From a virus: a stretch of DNA of 39,572 nt. This document shows, piece by piece, positions 26,981-33,202 of this stretch. Within the stretch, counting starts at the first letter, position 1. Each line of letters begins with the position of its first letter. Both the position numbers and the translations under genes were made by a program. The DNA lies in the IMG/VR virus record IMGVR_UViG_3300047377_000437, positions 1 to 39,572 of that record; one strand, 5' to 3'. The notes below the pieces were generated by a model that was not told where the DNA came from, searched no databases, and saw only the letters and a list, made by a program, of their open reading frames with translations.

Positions 26981-28405
26981 CTAAAATATTTTAAATTTCG
27001 GAAGTACCGTCGGCTTTTGCATTTTCTCGTTTCGACCTAACATTGTTTTATGCTCGCCCCCGCCCAATAACGCATACTGCAACGCATCATGTGGGTGGCT
27101 AAACCGATTTTTCTCCGGCTCCAATTTGTACTTTGCCTCGCCGCCAACGTTCAATCGCTTATAGTGATACCCGCCGTTAAAGCCCCGACGCACCATGGGA
27201 GCTTTCTGTCGGCTTATTACAACCCCCGGTAAGCCATTGCTCGACCGCAACAACGGCGACAATACCGCTTCTCGTCGGACTTCAAACTTATTGGATGGTG
27301 CTGGGCGCACAAACAACTGTTCTTTTTTAAACAGATCAAACGCAGTAATCCCTTGCTGATCTCTAAATCCACCAGACGGATCGCCCCATAACTCAATATT
27401 CGCTTGGCTATACTCTTTCGTTAAATACTTATTAAGATTTCTAGCAAAGTCTTGGAGCGGCCACGTCTCGCCATCGGGCGTTAGAAATTCATCAACTACT
27501 CGCCAACGGCCAAAGGGGTCTCGTTGCGTAATTACCGCCGACGGGGTGAGTCCAAAGTCCACACCCACAATTACTGGCAATACCGGATCATACTTCACAT
27601 CCGAGCTAGAGTGCGTGTTGTCTATGTAGTTTTCGCCATATACCGGTTTGCCTTCCTGTATAAACCCATAATCCCCATGCACGTACACATCAATCCATTC
27701 TTGTGGCTTAGCCGCCATCATATTCGTGTAGTAATTAGGCGGTAAATTTTCCACATTCTCCGCGCTTTCACTGAGCCCAGACGGTTGATCGAAAAACACC
27801 CACCCGTCCGGCTGTTTAACCTCCGCCATGTTGTACCACCAGCTAGAATCATCGGGCGGGTTAGTGTCCGCTATAACGCCAAACCGAGTCGGCCATTGCC
27901 CCTCAAAACCTTCGGGCTTCTCTCTGTGCGACGGATACCGACCTACCCGCCCCGTAGCTGCGTCTAAAATCTCTTTCAAAATATAACGCGCCTCATTAAA
28001 CCATATCATTGTCGCTTCCAACGACAATAATTTCTTAACGTCTTCCGGGCGGTCTAACGCTAAAAAAATAACCTCCGCTTCCACATCGTCAATCTTAATA
28101 TGATGCGAAATCGGCGGTTTTCGGTTTACCTTACCAAACACTTCTTCCGGGAACCAGTCCAGCCAAGTCTTTAACGTCGTCGTCTCAAGCTCCGGTGCCG
28201 TATTCCTAACCACGATATGCCGCGTCCGACGAATCCCGTCTTTTGATTTTTCTTGGGTCTTCATAACCACAAACAACTCAAAACACATACCCACCGACTT
28301 ACCCGAGCCAATCGGCCCTTTCACCCCCCGAAAAAACGCATCCGAGTTATGAAACTTCGAAAGCGTTGGGGATGCCTTATAATTTAATTCAAACTTCACA
28401 CTCAT
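26981..28405 (-). CDS. terL: Terminase large subunit
   Basis: The 474-residue packaging motor has its ATPase domain with Walker A GPIGSGKS (30-37) and an ATMIWFNEAR Walker B/catalytic Glu. The RNase H-like nuclease domain has VIVGVDFGLTPSAV (first Asp), IELWGDPSGG (second Asp) and HPHDALQYALLGG (third Asp). All expected catalytic positions are present. I chose the ATG at 28405, which leaves a 17-base overlap with the upstream gene; the ATG at 28435 would add ten residues with no better binding site. With the small subunit it cuts and packages the concatemer. Confidence 0.94.
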   Translation of the reverse strand: MSVKFELNYKASPTLSKFHNSDAFFRGVKGPIGSGKSVGMCFELFVVMKTQEKSKDGIRRTRHIVVRNTAPELETTTLKTWLDWFPEEVFGKVNRKPPISHHIKIDDVEAEVIFLALDRPEDVKKLLSLEATMIWFNEARYILKEILDAATGRVGRYPSHREKPEGFEGQWPTRFGVIADTNPPDDSSWWYNMAEVKQPDGWVFFDQPSGLSESAENVENLPPNYYTNMMAAKPQEWIDVYVHGDYGFIQEGKPVYGENYIDNTHSSSDVKYDPVLPVIVGVDFGLTPSAVITQRDPFGRWRVVDEFLTPDGETWPLQDFARNLNKYLTKEYSQANIELWGDPSGGFRDQQGITAFDLFKKEQLFVRPAPSNKFEVRREAVLSPLLRSSNGLPGVVISRQKAPMVRRGFNGGYHYKRLNVGGEAKYKLEPEKNRFSHPHDALQYALLGGGEHKTMLGRNEKMQKPTVLPKFKIF

Positions 28406-28916
28406 TCGGGTATGGCCACTCTTCCCATTTCTCATTTATTTTTTCTGGCGGAAAATCTTTAGGGCCTCGTATGCACCCCCAACTGACGTAAAACTCTTTA
28501 AATTTAAGCACCGGGTTTATGTCGCCCTTGGCCGTTCTGGGGTAAATGCGATACTTTAGACTTTGGCAGTCGCCCACCGCCCTCAGAACTAAAAAGTCAT
28601 CACTAGCCGATACCGCCCTGTTCCACAAACCTTCGGGAACCCGAGCGGCTTTTAACCACGCCTTTTTTCTTACTAACTTTTCCAAAAGGTCCCTATCGTA
28701 AGTCTCTTCTAAAAACGCAAACGTCCGCCTCTCTGGGCTTGCGTCTATTTCCTCCTTTGCAACCACCATATCGTACATATACACCGTTACGTGCCACACA
28801 CAGCTAAACGTGTTTAGTTGCGCGCGTACTGAGTAGCCCCCATCCACCACAAACTCAACCACAGCATCCGTCCCCAAGGGCTCATGTTTCTTCTCTTTCT
28901 TAACCCAATTAAGCAC
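28389..28916 (-). CDS. Hypothetical protein in the terminase operon
   Basis: This is a roughly 175-residue protein of no family I recognise. It is beta-rich in the first half (VVEFVVDGGYSVRAQLNTFSCVWHV region) and has a helical middle (RDLLEKLVRKKAWLKAARV). Many Trp, Tyr and Cys residues occur near the end (FYVSWGCIRGPKDFPPEK). The reading frame is open up to an ATG at 28991, but that start would overlap the upstream zinc-ribbon gene by 83 bases. The GTG at 28916, eight bases from the upstream stop, is my preferred start. Neither start has a strong binding site. Confidence 0.6.
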   Translation of the reverse strand: MLNWVKKEKKHEPLGTDAVVEFVVDGGYSVRAQLNTFSCVWHVTVYMYDMVVAKEEIDASPERRTFAFLEETYDRDLLEKLVRKKAWLKAARVPEGLWNRAVSASDDFLVLRAVGDCQSLKYRIYPRTAKGDINPVLKFKEFYVSWGCIRGPKDFPPEKINEKWEEWPYPNECEV

Positions 28917-29151
28917 TTTCAGAATCGACCGCTTTTTTAGCCCGTGTACGCTTTGGCGCGGCAACCTTGGCTTGATACGCTTCCTTATCATGCGGGTTTA
29001 AATTCTCCCACGCCAAAATAGCCGACACAGGCCTCGGCTCACCACAAACATCGCACTCCCTCAAAAACAAATTCGGATTAACAAACCCCTTATTCAACAC
29101 GCCGCCATTCGCTGTCGCACAACCAATACAAATAACCTGAATCTTAGACAT
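28909..29151 (-). CDS. Small zinc-ribbon-like protein
   Basis: The 80-residue product has two CxxC knuckles, CIGC (8-11) and CDVC (33-36), 21 residues apart. This is the pattern of a four-cysteine zinc ribbon. A lysine/arginine-rich tail follows (APKRTRAKKAV). It could bind nucleic acid or bridge proteins in packaging or late transcription. AAGGAG precedes the ATG, and the start overlaps the small terminase stop. Confidence 0.7.
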   Translation of the reverse strand: MSKIQVICIGCATANGGVLNKGFVNPNLFLRECDVCGEPRPVSAILAWENLNPHDKEAYQAKVAAPKRTRAKKAVDSESA

Positions 29152-29686
29152 CTATAACTTCTCCTTTTTCTTGCTTAACCGATCCTAAATCAATGTTTAT
29201 GTTTATCTGAGTCTTACTACCAGTATCCTCCATACCACCATGACCTGTAAACTTCATTTTATTACTAACCATACTTGCCAACGCCCCCGACACCCGAGAG
29301 TCCCCCTCCTCAAATCGCTGCATCAACGACTGCAACACCTCCTCAAACTGCCCCGCCGCAATTTTTGCATCCAACATTACCGCCTTCACATACGTCTTGT
29401 GAACACTCACCACAACCTCTTCAATATGCGGCTTTTTTAACCACGTCGCTGCCACTCGCTTATCAATTCCAGCCGCTTTCGCCGCCTTGTCCGGGTCCAA
29501 CGTCTTCTTATACTCCTCTAAAAAAGCAATTTGGGCCATCGTATACGCATAATGCTCCGGTATTTGTACCGGGTTATTCCGATCCGCTACCAACTCCACC
29601 GGTGGATTATCCTTATCCACATCCTTAAATTTCTTTTTTACACGAGCCATAACGTCCTTATCTATTTTTTTATTAATCTCTTTCAT
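29144..29686 (-). CDS. Terminase small subunit
   Basis: The 180-residue protein has a central helix-turn-helix (LDPDKAAKAAGIDKRVAATWLKKPHI, about 63-88) preceded by an FLEEYKKT helix. This is the arrangement found in small terminases that recognise the packaging site. A helical oligomerisation region follows and the tail is charged. The second ATG at 29650 has AAGGA close upstream, so the first 12 lysine-rich residues may not be made. It is the first confident gene of the late operon and lies next to the large-subunit cluster, as expected. Confidence 0.82.
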   Translation of the reverse strand: MKEINKKIDKDVMARVKKKFKDVDKDNPPVELVADRNNPVQIPEHYAYTMAQIAFLEEYKKTLDPDKAAKAAGIDKRVAATWLKKPHIEEVVVSVHKTYVKAVMLDAKIAAGQFEEVLQSLMQRFEEGDSRVSGALASMVSNKMKFTGHGGMEDTGSKTQININIDLGSVKQEKGEVIDV

Positions 29687-29693
29687 GCATCCG

Positions 29694-29930
29694 TTATGGC
29701 AGCAGTGTGTTGTCGTTTGCTTGGTTTAGTTTGTGAGAGAGAAAAAGAGAGTGAAATGATTTTGTCTCCACCACTACCATAACTCCCCCCAATGTACCAT
29801 ACACTTTAAACTCCGTCAAGCCTTTAGCCACGTTAAGTTCATGCTGAAGCTTTTTAAACTCCGTCAAGCCTTTAGCCACGTTAAGTTCATGCTGAAGCTT
29901 TTTAAACTTTACCCTTTTTGTAAAGCTCAA
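29694..29930 (-). CDS. Doubtful ORF containing a 16-residue duplication
   Basis: The 78-codon frame runs through a 48-bp tandem repeat, so a 16-residue unit (K-K-L-Q-H-E-L-N-V-A-K-G-L-T-E-F) appears twice. It has no ATG before codon 51, only a TTG at its far end, and no ribosome binding site. The unit looks protein-like and the repeat keeps the frame, which is the main reason to list it. It could instead be a non-coding packaging or regulatory sequence in front of the small terminase gene. Confidence 0.25.
   Translation of the reverse strand: MSFTKRVKFKKLQHELNVAKGLTEFKKLQHELNVAKGLTEFKVYGTLGGVMVVVETKSFHSLFLSHKLNQANDNTLLP
29805..29908. repeat. 48-bp tandem direct repeat, two copies
   Basis: The copies 29805-29852 and 29853-29900 are identical by eye, and the first eight bases of a third copy (TTTAAACT) follow at 29901-29908. 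A duplication this exact must be recent or kept by selection. It sits about 120 bases upstream of the small terminase start, where packaging or late control sites are often found. Confidence 0.92.
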
Positions 29931-30120
29931 AAAATACAGAGGCGGTTTAGATAACGTTATGGCGACAAGTCATTTGGCGGGTACCCCCCACGAATTATGA
30001 CCCCCCGGGGGGTATCGTTTTCGCTGTAAACTCAAGCAATTATTGACGTATGTCGCATAACCTACATTATGTAATGTTTTACAAAAAGCCTGTAACTACA
30101 AGGAATATGTATTATGTCCA
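29931..30120. other. Divergent intergenic region with a GC palindrome and a dyad
   Basis: No convincing gene is seen here. CCCCCCGGGGGG at 30001-30012 is a perfect palindrome, flanked by A and T that extend it to 14 bases (30000-30013); another CCCCCC run lies at 29983-29989. ACATTA-TG-TAATGT (30064-30077) is a second dyad with 6-base arms. TTGACG at 30043-30048 is a -35-like box, but nothing at the right distance resembles a good -10. The region separates the minus-strand late genes from the plus-strand early genes and may hold the packaging site and regulator sites. Confidence 0.5.
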
Positions 30121-30273
30121 ATGTTCTATGTGCTCTCTATGAATAACAGCCGCCGAGAGACAAGGGGTAGACGTCTTTACACCACTTTAAACCGCTTAAA
30201 CAGCTACCAAAGCGATAATTTGGCATCATTTTACGCTTTTAGCCAATTGGGGTTTGTGGTTAGTAGCGAATAG
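30121..30273 (+). CDS. Possible small ORF, 50 residues
   Basis: This open frame reads MFYVLSMNNSRRETRG and ends in YAFSQLGFVVSSE. It is Arg- and Ser-rich with no membrane segment. The AAGGA at 30100-30104 is about 16 bases from the first ATG, too far for ideal use; a second ATG at 30139 has no site. It ends seven bases before the next ORF, in operon-like spacing, which is its best support. Confidence 0.35.
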   Translation: MFYVLSMNNSRRETRGRRLYTTLNRLNSYQSDNLASFYAFSQLGFVVSSE

Positions 30274-30281
30274 TATATAAT
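30254..30281 (+). promoter_or_regulatory. Candidate sigma70 promoter
   Basis: TTGTGG (30254-30259), a 16-base spacer and a perfect TATAAT (30276-30281) lie just before the next ORF. The -10 overlaps its ATG. Transcription would begin near 30288-30289, at a GTG codon in the same frame. The weak -35 makes this uncertain. Confidence 0.4.
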
Positions 30282-30564
30282 GTTGCTTGTGAGCGTTAAT
30301 AGATACTTAGTACGTATTAGTTTTAAACGAGAAGTTAAGGCGCAAGTATGGGTTAAGGCCAGAACCACCAATCAGGCACTAGTCAACGCCTTAAACGCTG
30401 TCAAGCATAACCTTAGCCACATAACTAGTGTTTGCATAATAGGCCAACCAATCCCAGTATGCAAACGCAAGCGTAAACAACAACAAGCCGAACCGCTTCC
30501 AGAGCGTGCTGAGCGTTATAAAAAACCAAAGCCACCAAAGCCGCCAAGCGTTTTTGATATTTAA
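30280..30564 (+). CDS. Hypothetical protein with a proline/lysine-rich tail
   Basis: Up to 94 residues long. A compact beta-alpha-beta-like part (RYLVRISFKREVKAQVWVKA, then TTNQALVNALNAVKHNL, then SVCIIGQPI) is followed by a basic, proline-rich tail (CKRKRKQQQ..., KKPKPPKPPSVFDI). The tail suggests nucleic acid or protein binding. The ATG at 30280 lies in a TATAAT box and has no binding site; the in-frame GTG at 30289 falls where a transcript from that promoter would begin, so a leaderless start is possible. No family is recognised. Confidence 0.55.
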   Translation: MLLVSVNRYLVRISFKREVKAQVWVKARTTNQALVNALNAVKHNLSHITSVCIIGQPIPVCKRKRKQQQAEPLPERAERYKKPKPPKPPSVFDI

Positions 30565-30568
30565 TCCC

Positions 30569-30597
30569 TTGCACAAAAAAGCCAGTTGTGTTATACT
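30569..30597 (+). promoter_or_regulatory. Strong early sigma70 promoter with extended -10
   Basis: TTGCAC (30569-30574), a 17-base spacer and TATACT (30592-30597) fit a sigma70 promoter. TG one base before the -10 (TGTTATACT) gives an extended -10. The start should be near 30604, inside the alternating purine/pyrimidine tract. It faces the early accessory genes. Confidence 0.75.
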
Positions 30598-30598
30598 C

Positions 30599-30640
30599 AC
30601 GCGCGCACACACGCGCACACGCGCCCACGCACGCCCACGA
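30599..30640 (+). other. Alternating purine/pyrimidine tract at a transcription start
   Basis: About 42 bases made almost wholly of CG, CA and CC steps (CACGCGCGCACACACGCGCA, then CACGCGCCCACGCACGCCCACG) stand in very AT-rich surroundings. Only three CCC interruptions break the alternation. Such tracts can adopt left-handed Z-DNA under negative supercoiling, which rises behind RNA polymerase and at promoters. It begins two bases after the -10 box. No coding frame is evident. Confidence 0.7.
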
Positions 30641-30807
30641 ACAAAAAAGTGTTAAATATATATTTACCCCATTACCCCTATATTATATAAATATATATTT
30701 TACTACCCAGATACGTTACTGTAGTTTTTTAAAAATGTTTAAATATTTTTTTTTTAGTTTATTTTACAACGATTATTAAAAAAAACAAAAAATTTATAAA
30801 AATCACT
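30641..30807 (+). other. AT-rich unwinding-type region
   Basis: This stretch is dominated by A and T, including TATAAATATATATTTTA-like runs, eight or more T residues near 30748-30758 and A runs near 30778-30792. It has no plausible gene. Lying between a promoter with a GC alternating tract and an iteron-like array, it resembles a DNA unwinding element of an origin, but no initiator protein is recognised. Confidence 0.45.
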
Positions 30808-31032
30808 GTATTACAGCGTTATGCCTAACTTTCGATATACAAAATAAAATGCTGTATTTTAGCCAATTTTGTGCTGTATTTTGTTAGGCGTAGTACTGTA
30901 ATACAGTATTACAACATCAGGCGTGCATTTGTAATACAGTATTACAACGCTAGGCGTAGTTTTGTAATACATAAAACAGGCTAAAATACATCATTTTGTT
31001 TTTGCCGATTTTTGTATTACAACGCTAGGCGT
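30808..31032 (+). repeat. Iteron-like array with GTAATAC/GTATTAC palindromes
   Basis: The core unit is GTATTACAACGCTAGGCGT. Two full copies with a preceding inverted half lie at 30898-30924 and 30931-30957, 33 bases apart (about three helical turns). A single-sided copy lies at 31014-31032. Degenerate copies lie at 30808-30826 and 30876-30891, and a lone GTAATAC half lies at 30964-30970. In the full copies GTAATAC-A-GTATTAC is a perfect 7+1+7 dyad. They could be replication iterons or operators for an early regulator controlling the promoter at 31059. Confidence 0.8.
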
Positions 31033-31058
31033 AAATCCATATATCACGATTTTTCGAT

Positions 31059-31087
31059 TTGACGAGACTGGTCACGGTTGATACTAT
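31059..31087 (+). promoter_or_regulatory. Sigma70 promoter of the early accessory operon
   Basis: TTGACG (31059-31064), exactly 17 bases, and TACTAT (31082-31087) with an extended TG at -14/-15 (TTGATACTAT). The start would be near 31094, about 40 bases before the first ATG and its AGGAG. The last iteron-like repeat ends 27 bases before the -35, a typical place for an activator or repressor site. Confidence 0.72.
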
Positions 31088-31135
31088 TGGTTTTGTCGAA
31101 GTTTTAGTGGTTTTATAGTTTAATAGGAGAGAGAA

Positions 31136-31432
31136 ATGGATACTAAAAAAGAATTATTGGGAAAGTGTCAGCGTATCGCTGATGAAATAGGTACAGGCAC
31201 GTATGACGCGTCGGATTATCTAAACGACGCGCTTGATATTGAGTACACCATTGATAGCAATTTTGAGTACTTGGGGACGAAACTTGTGGTTGCTTGGGGG
31301 CCAAACATATACATAGACACAAGGGGTGCGGTTGTCAAAGGCTATTGGGGTGGTGATAGTGTAGAAGTACCGTATATTGACCAACTAGGGCTTGATGATT
31401 ATTGTTGTGAACTTTACGATACGCCCCGATAA
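31136..31432 (+). CDS. Early hypothetical protein
   Basis: The 98-residue acidic product (KELLGKCQRIADEIGTGTYDASDYLNDALDIEY; YWGGDSVEVPYIDQLGLDDYCCELYD) resembles small conserved phage early proteins of unknown function; I do not recognise a named family. It is the first gene after the promoter at 31059, with AGGAGAGAG as binding site. Its stop overlaps the next start (TAATG). The negative charge is compatible with DNA mimicry, but that is speculation. Confidence 0.75.
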   Translation: MDTKKELLGKCQRIADEIGTGTYDASDYLNDALDIEYTIDSNFEYLGTKLVVAWGPNIYIDTRGAVVKGYWGGDSVEVPYIDQLGLDDYCCELYDTPR

Positions 31433-31563
31433 TGCTAAAAATATCTAAAATCAATGGCCGGGTGTGGCTCAAAGTGTTTAATGAGACTGGCTTAGTGTAT
31501 AGTGATGGCGATTTTGACACTATAAGTGATGCAATGGCTACCGCTGGGTATTATTTAAATTAA
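31432..31563 (+). CDS. Very small protein, 43 residues
   Basis: This short frame encodes MLKISKINGRVWLKVFNETG and ends FDTISDAMATAGYYLN. The start overlaps the stop of the preceding gene (TAATG), and the stop is 17 bases before the next ATG, so it fits the operon exactly. The sequence has a strand-strand-helix pattern. No family is recognised. Confidence 0.6.
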   Translation: MLKISKINGRVWLKVFNETGLVYSDGDFDTISDAMATAGYYLN

Positions 31564-31580
31564 TTAAATGGAGTAAAAAA

Positions 31581-32129
31581 ATGACAAAAAAAGGATATAC
31601 ATTTGAGATTAAGCAATCCGATGACAGCGAATCCCCAAGAGAATGGTGCAATGTTTCAAAATTTGCACTATTTCATAATCGCTACAACTTACCCAATGAA
31701 TCGCACCTGTCAAGGCAAGAGTTTGATTCTCTTGATAGTTGGGATTGCGTTCGGAAGGAATTAATTAAACAACATGACATATACCCATCATGTATTAAAC
31801 CGGTTTATATGTATGACCACAGCGGCACATCACTATCTACTTCTCCGTTCAGCTGTCCATGGGATAGTGGACAAGTAGGCTTTATTTTTGTTGACAAAAA
31901 TATAATCAAAAAAGAAAAAATGACAAGGATTCAAGCTATAAAGTCGCTTGATTCTGAATTTAATGTATATAACCAATACATTCAAGGTGACGTTTGGGAG
32001 TTTATCATAAGGGATGAGACGGGCGAATGTGTTGATTCGCTTTCTGGATGTTATGGCTATGAATATGCCGAGGCGGAAGCACTATCTATAATTGAAGCAT
32101 TGAGTAATACTGAGGGACAGAAGCAATGA
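31581..32129 (+). CDS. Conserved phage hypothetical protein
   Basis: The 182-residue protein has a distinctive centre: PVYMYDHSGTSLSTSPFSCP, followed by WDSGQVGFIFVDK (about 74-105). I recall the same box in early proteins of unrelated phages, where the function is unknown. The C-terminal half has a DVWEFIIRDETGE strand and CYGYEYAEAEALSIIEAL. GGAG precedes the ATG. The end overlaps the first DUF4116 gene by four bases (ATGA). Confidence 0.75.
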   Translation: MTKKGYTFEIKQSDDSESPREWCNVSKFALFHNRYNLPNESHLSRQEFDSLDSWDCVRKELIKQHDIYPSCIKPVYMYDHSGTSLSTSPFSCPWDSGQVGFIFVDKNIIKKEKMTRIQAIKSLDSEFNVYNQYIQGDVWEFIIRDETGECVDSLSGCYGYEYAEAEALSIIEALSNTEGQKQ

Positions 32130-32344
32130 TAACCACAAAGAGTACAAAGGTAGAAGTCTTGGAAGCGGTAAAACAGAATGGGTATGCGTTGAAATATGCT
32201 AGTGAAGAATTGCGGGGCGATAAGGAACTTGTGTTGGAAGCTGTAAAAAATAACCCCCTGGCTTTTGATTTTGCGGGAGAGGAACTCCAAAAAGACATCG
32301 ACGTTATGGCTGAAGTGTTGCGGCATATTATAAAAAGGAATTAA
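32126..32344 (+). CDS. DUF4116 protein, two repeats
   Basis: The 72-residue protein begins MITTKSTKVEVLEAVKQNG. Two DUF4116 units follow (YALKYASEELRGDKELVLEA and LAFDFAGEELQKDIDVM). Each unit of the family is a helical pair with the core L-x-x-A-S-x-E-L-x-x-D-x-x-V-x-x-A-V. It is the smallest member of the set that recurs at the right end of the window and shares the STKxEVLExVK opening with two of those genes. DUF4116 has no established biochemical role. Confidence 0.88.
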   Translation: MITTKSTKVEVLEAVKQNGYALKYASEELRGDKELVLEAVKNNPLAFDFAGEELQKDIDVMAEVLRHIIKRN

Positions 32345-32348
32345 CACA

Positions 32349-32720
32349 ATGACATTAACCTTAAAGATACCTAAACTAAAAAGCCCCGGAGCGTCCGGGG
32401 CTAAAGTAGTACCCGATGCATTAGAAGTACACACAACGCAAGCGGCTTACTTGTATATTGGCCATGAGTTAGTAGCAGTACACCTATTTAATGGCCCCGC
32501 AGTGTTGCCGTTTAAATGGTGTACAGGTGTACGTTCAGTGGACTTGGTGTGTGACTTTTTGGTCCAGTACGGATACAACGTGTCGGAAGGCAAAGCTGCG
32601 ATTGATCAAGCCATTGAATCGGGTACGATTTTGGTGAAAAATGCCCGCCCGGGCGCAACAATTACTTTAGAGTACAGGGGCGACATCGCAAAATTTACAA
32701 ACACGGAGAAAAAACAATGA
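32349..32720 (+). CDS. Hypothetical early protein with a GC hairpin in its 5' coding part
   Basis: The 123-residue protein is of no known family: a basic N-terminus (TLKIPKLKSPGASGAKVV) and beta-rich middle (AYLYIGHELVAVHLFNGPAV), then helix and strand. AAGGA before the ATG supports the start. Codons 12-18 contain a strong perfect stem-loop (32382-32402). The end overlaps the next gene by four bases (ATGA). Confidence 0.7.
   Translation: MTLTLKIPKLKSPGASGAKVVPDALEVHTTQAAYLYIGHELVAVHLFNGPAVLPFKWCTGVRSVDLVCDFLVQYGYNVSEGKAAIDQAIESGTILVKNARPGATITLEYRGDIAKFTNTEKKQ
32378..32402 (-). terminator. Possible antisense (minus-strand) terminator hairpin
   Basis: AGCCCCGGA (32382-32390), loop GCG and TCCGGGGCT (32394-32402) form a perfect 9-base stem with a 3-base loop. 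Read on the minus strand, the stem ends in TTTTT then AGTTTAG, the order of an intrinsic terminator. On the plus strand no U-tract follows. It would stop transcripts running leftward through the early genes, away from the sense transcription. Confidence 0.45.
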
Positions 32721-33202
32721 ATAAACAAGAGATTTATTTGGATGTAGGAAAAACACAGCCAGTGACTGATTTTGAGGTTGACGAGGATGGCCAAGCTATT
32801 ATTCGTGAGGGCAGTTGGTACGTTTTTGGCAAGTCAAAAATTAAAGCGTTTGAGGATGCGGAGGTTTGCGCTTGCGACAATGTGGATGTTACGGCGCACG
32901 ACAATGCGAAGGTTGACGCTTATGACAATGCGGTGGTTGATGCGCGCGGCAAAGTGAGGGTTTATGCGGAAGGGAATTCGCGGGTTTTTGCGTTCGACAA
33001 TGCGAAAGTTTATGCGTTGGGGTATGCTCGGGTTGTGGCGTCTCAAAGTGCGCGGGTTGTGGCGTTCGACGAGGCGGATGTCGCTGCGCACGACAAGGTG
33101 GAGGTGTTTGCGTTCGAAAATGTGGAGGTTTGGGCATACGACGACGCAAGGGTTAATGCGTTCGACAAGGTGGAGGTACAACAATGGATAAACAAAAAAT
33201 GA
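32717..33202 (+). CDS. Octapeptide-repeat solenoid protein
   Basis: The 161-residue protein has a 42-residue N-terminal region. Fourteen unbroken octapeptide repeats (residues 43-154) follow, with consensus x-A-x-D-N-A-x-V, such as TAHDNAKV, DAYDNAVV, FAFDNAKV, VAFDEADV and WAYDDARV. Alternating small and hydrophobic positions (Ala at 2, Val at 8) every eight residues are expected of a parallel beta-helix or similar solenoid with an acidic, aromatic face. I recall similar octad proteins of unknown function in phages. No enzymatic motif is present. It overlaps its neighbours at both ends. Confidence 0.85.
   Translation: MNKQEIYLDVGKTQPVTDFEVDEDGQAIIREGSWYVFGKSKIKAFEDAEVCACDNVDVTAHDNAKVDAYDNAVVDARGKVRVYAEGNSRVFAFDNAKVYALGYARVVASQSARVVAFDEADVAAHDKVEVFAFENVEVWAYDDARVNAFDKVEVQQWINKK

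Noticed and set aside
29275-29628. Plus-strand 117-codon proline-rich open frame
   Set aside because: It is the antisense of the small terminase gene, has low-complexity Pro/Thr composition and no binding site.
30043-30071. Promoter from TTGACG at 30043
   Set aside because: The sequence 16-18 bases downstream (ATTATG or TTATGT) matches the -10 consensus poorly.
29805-31032. CRISPR array
   Set aside because: The 48-bp units are directly adjacent with no spacers, and the 30.9-kb repeats are palindromic, degenerate and irregularly spaced; no cas genes are present.
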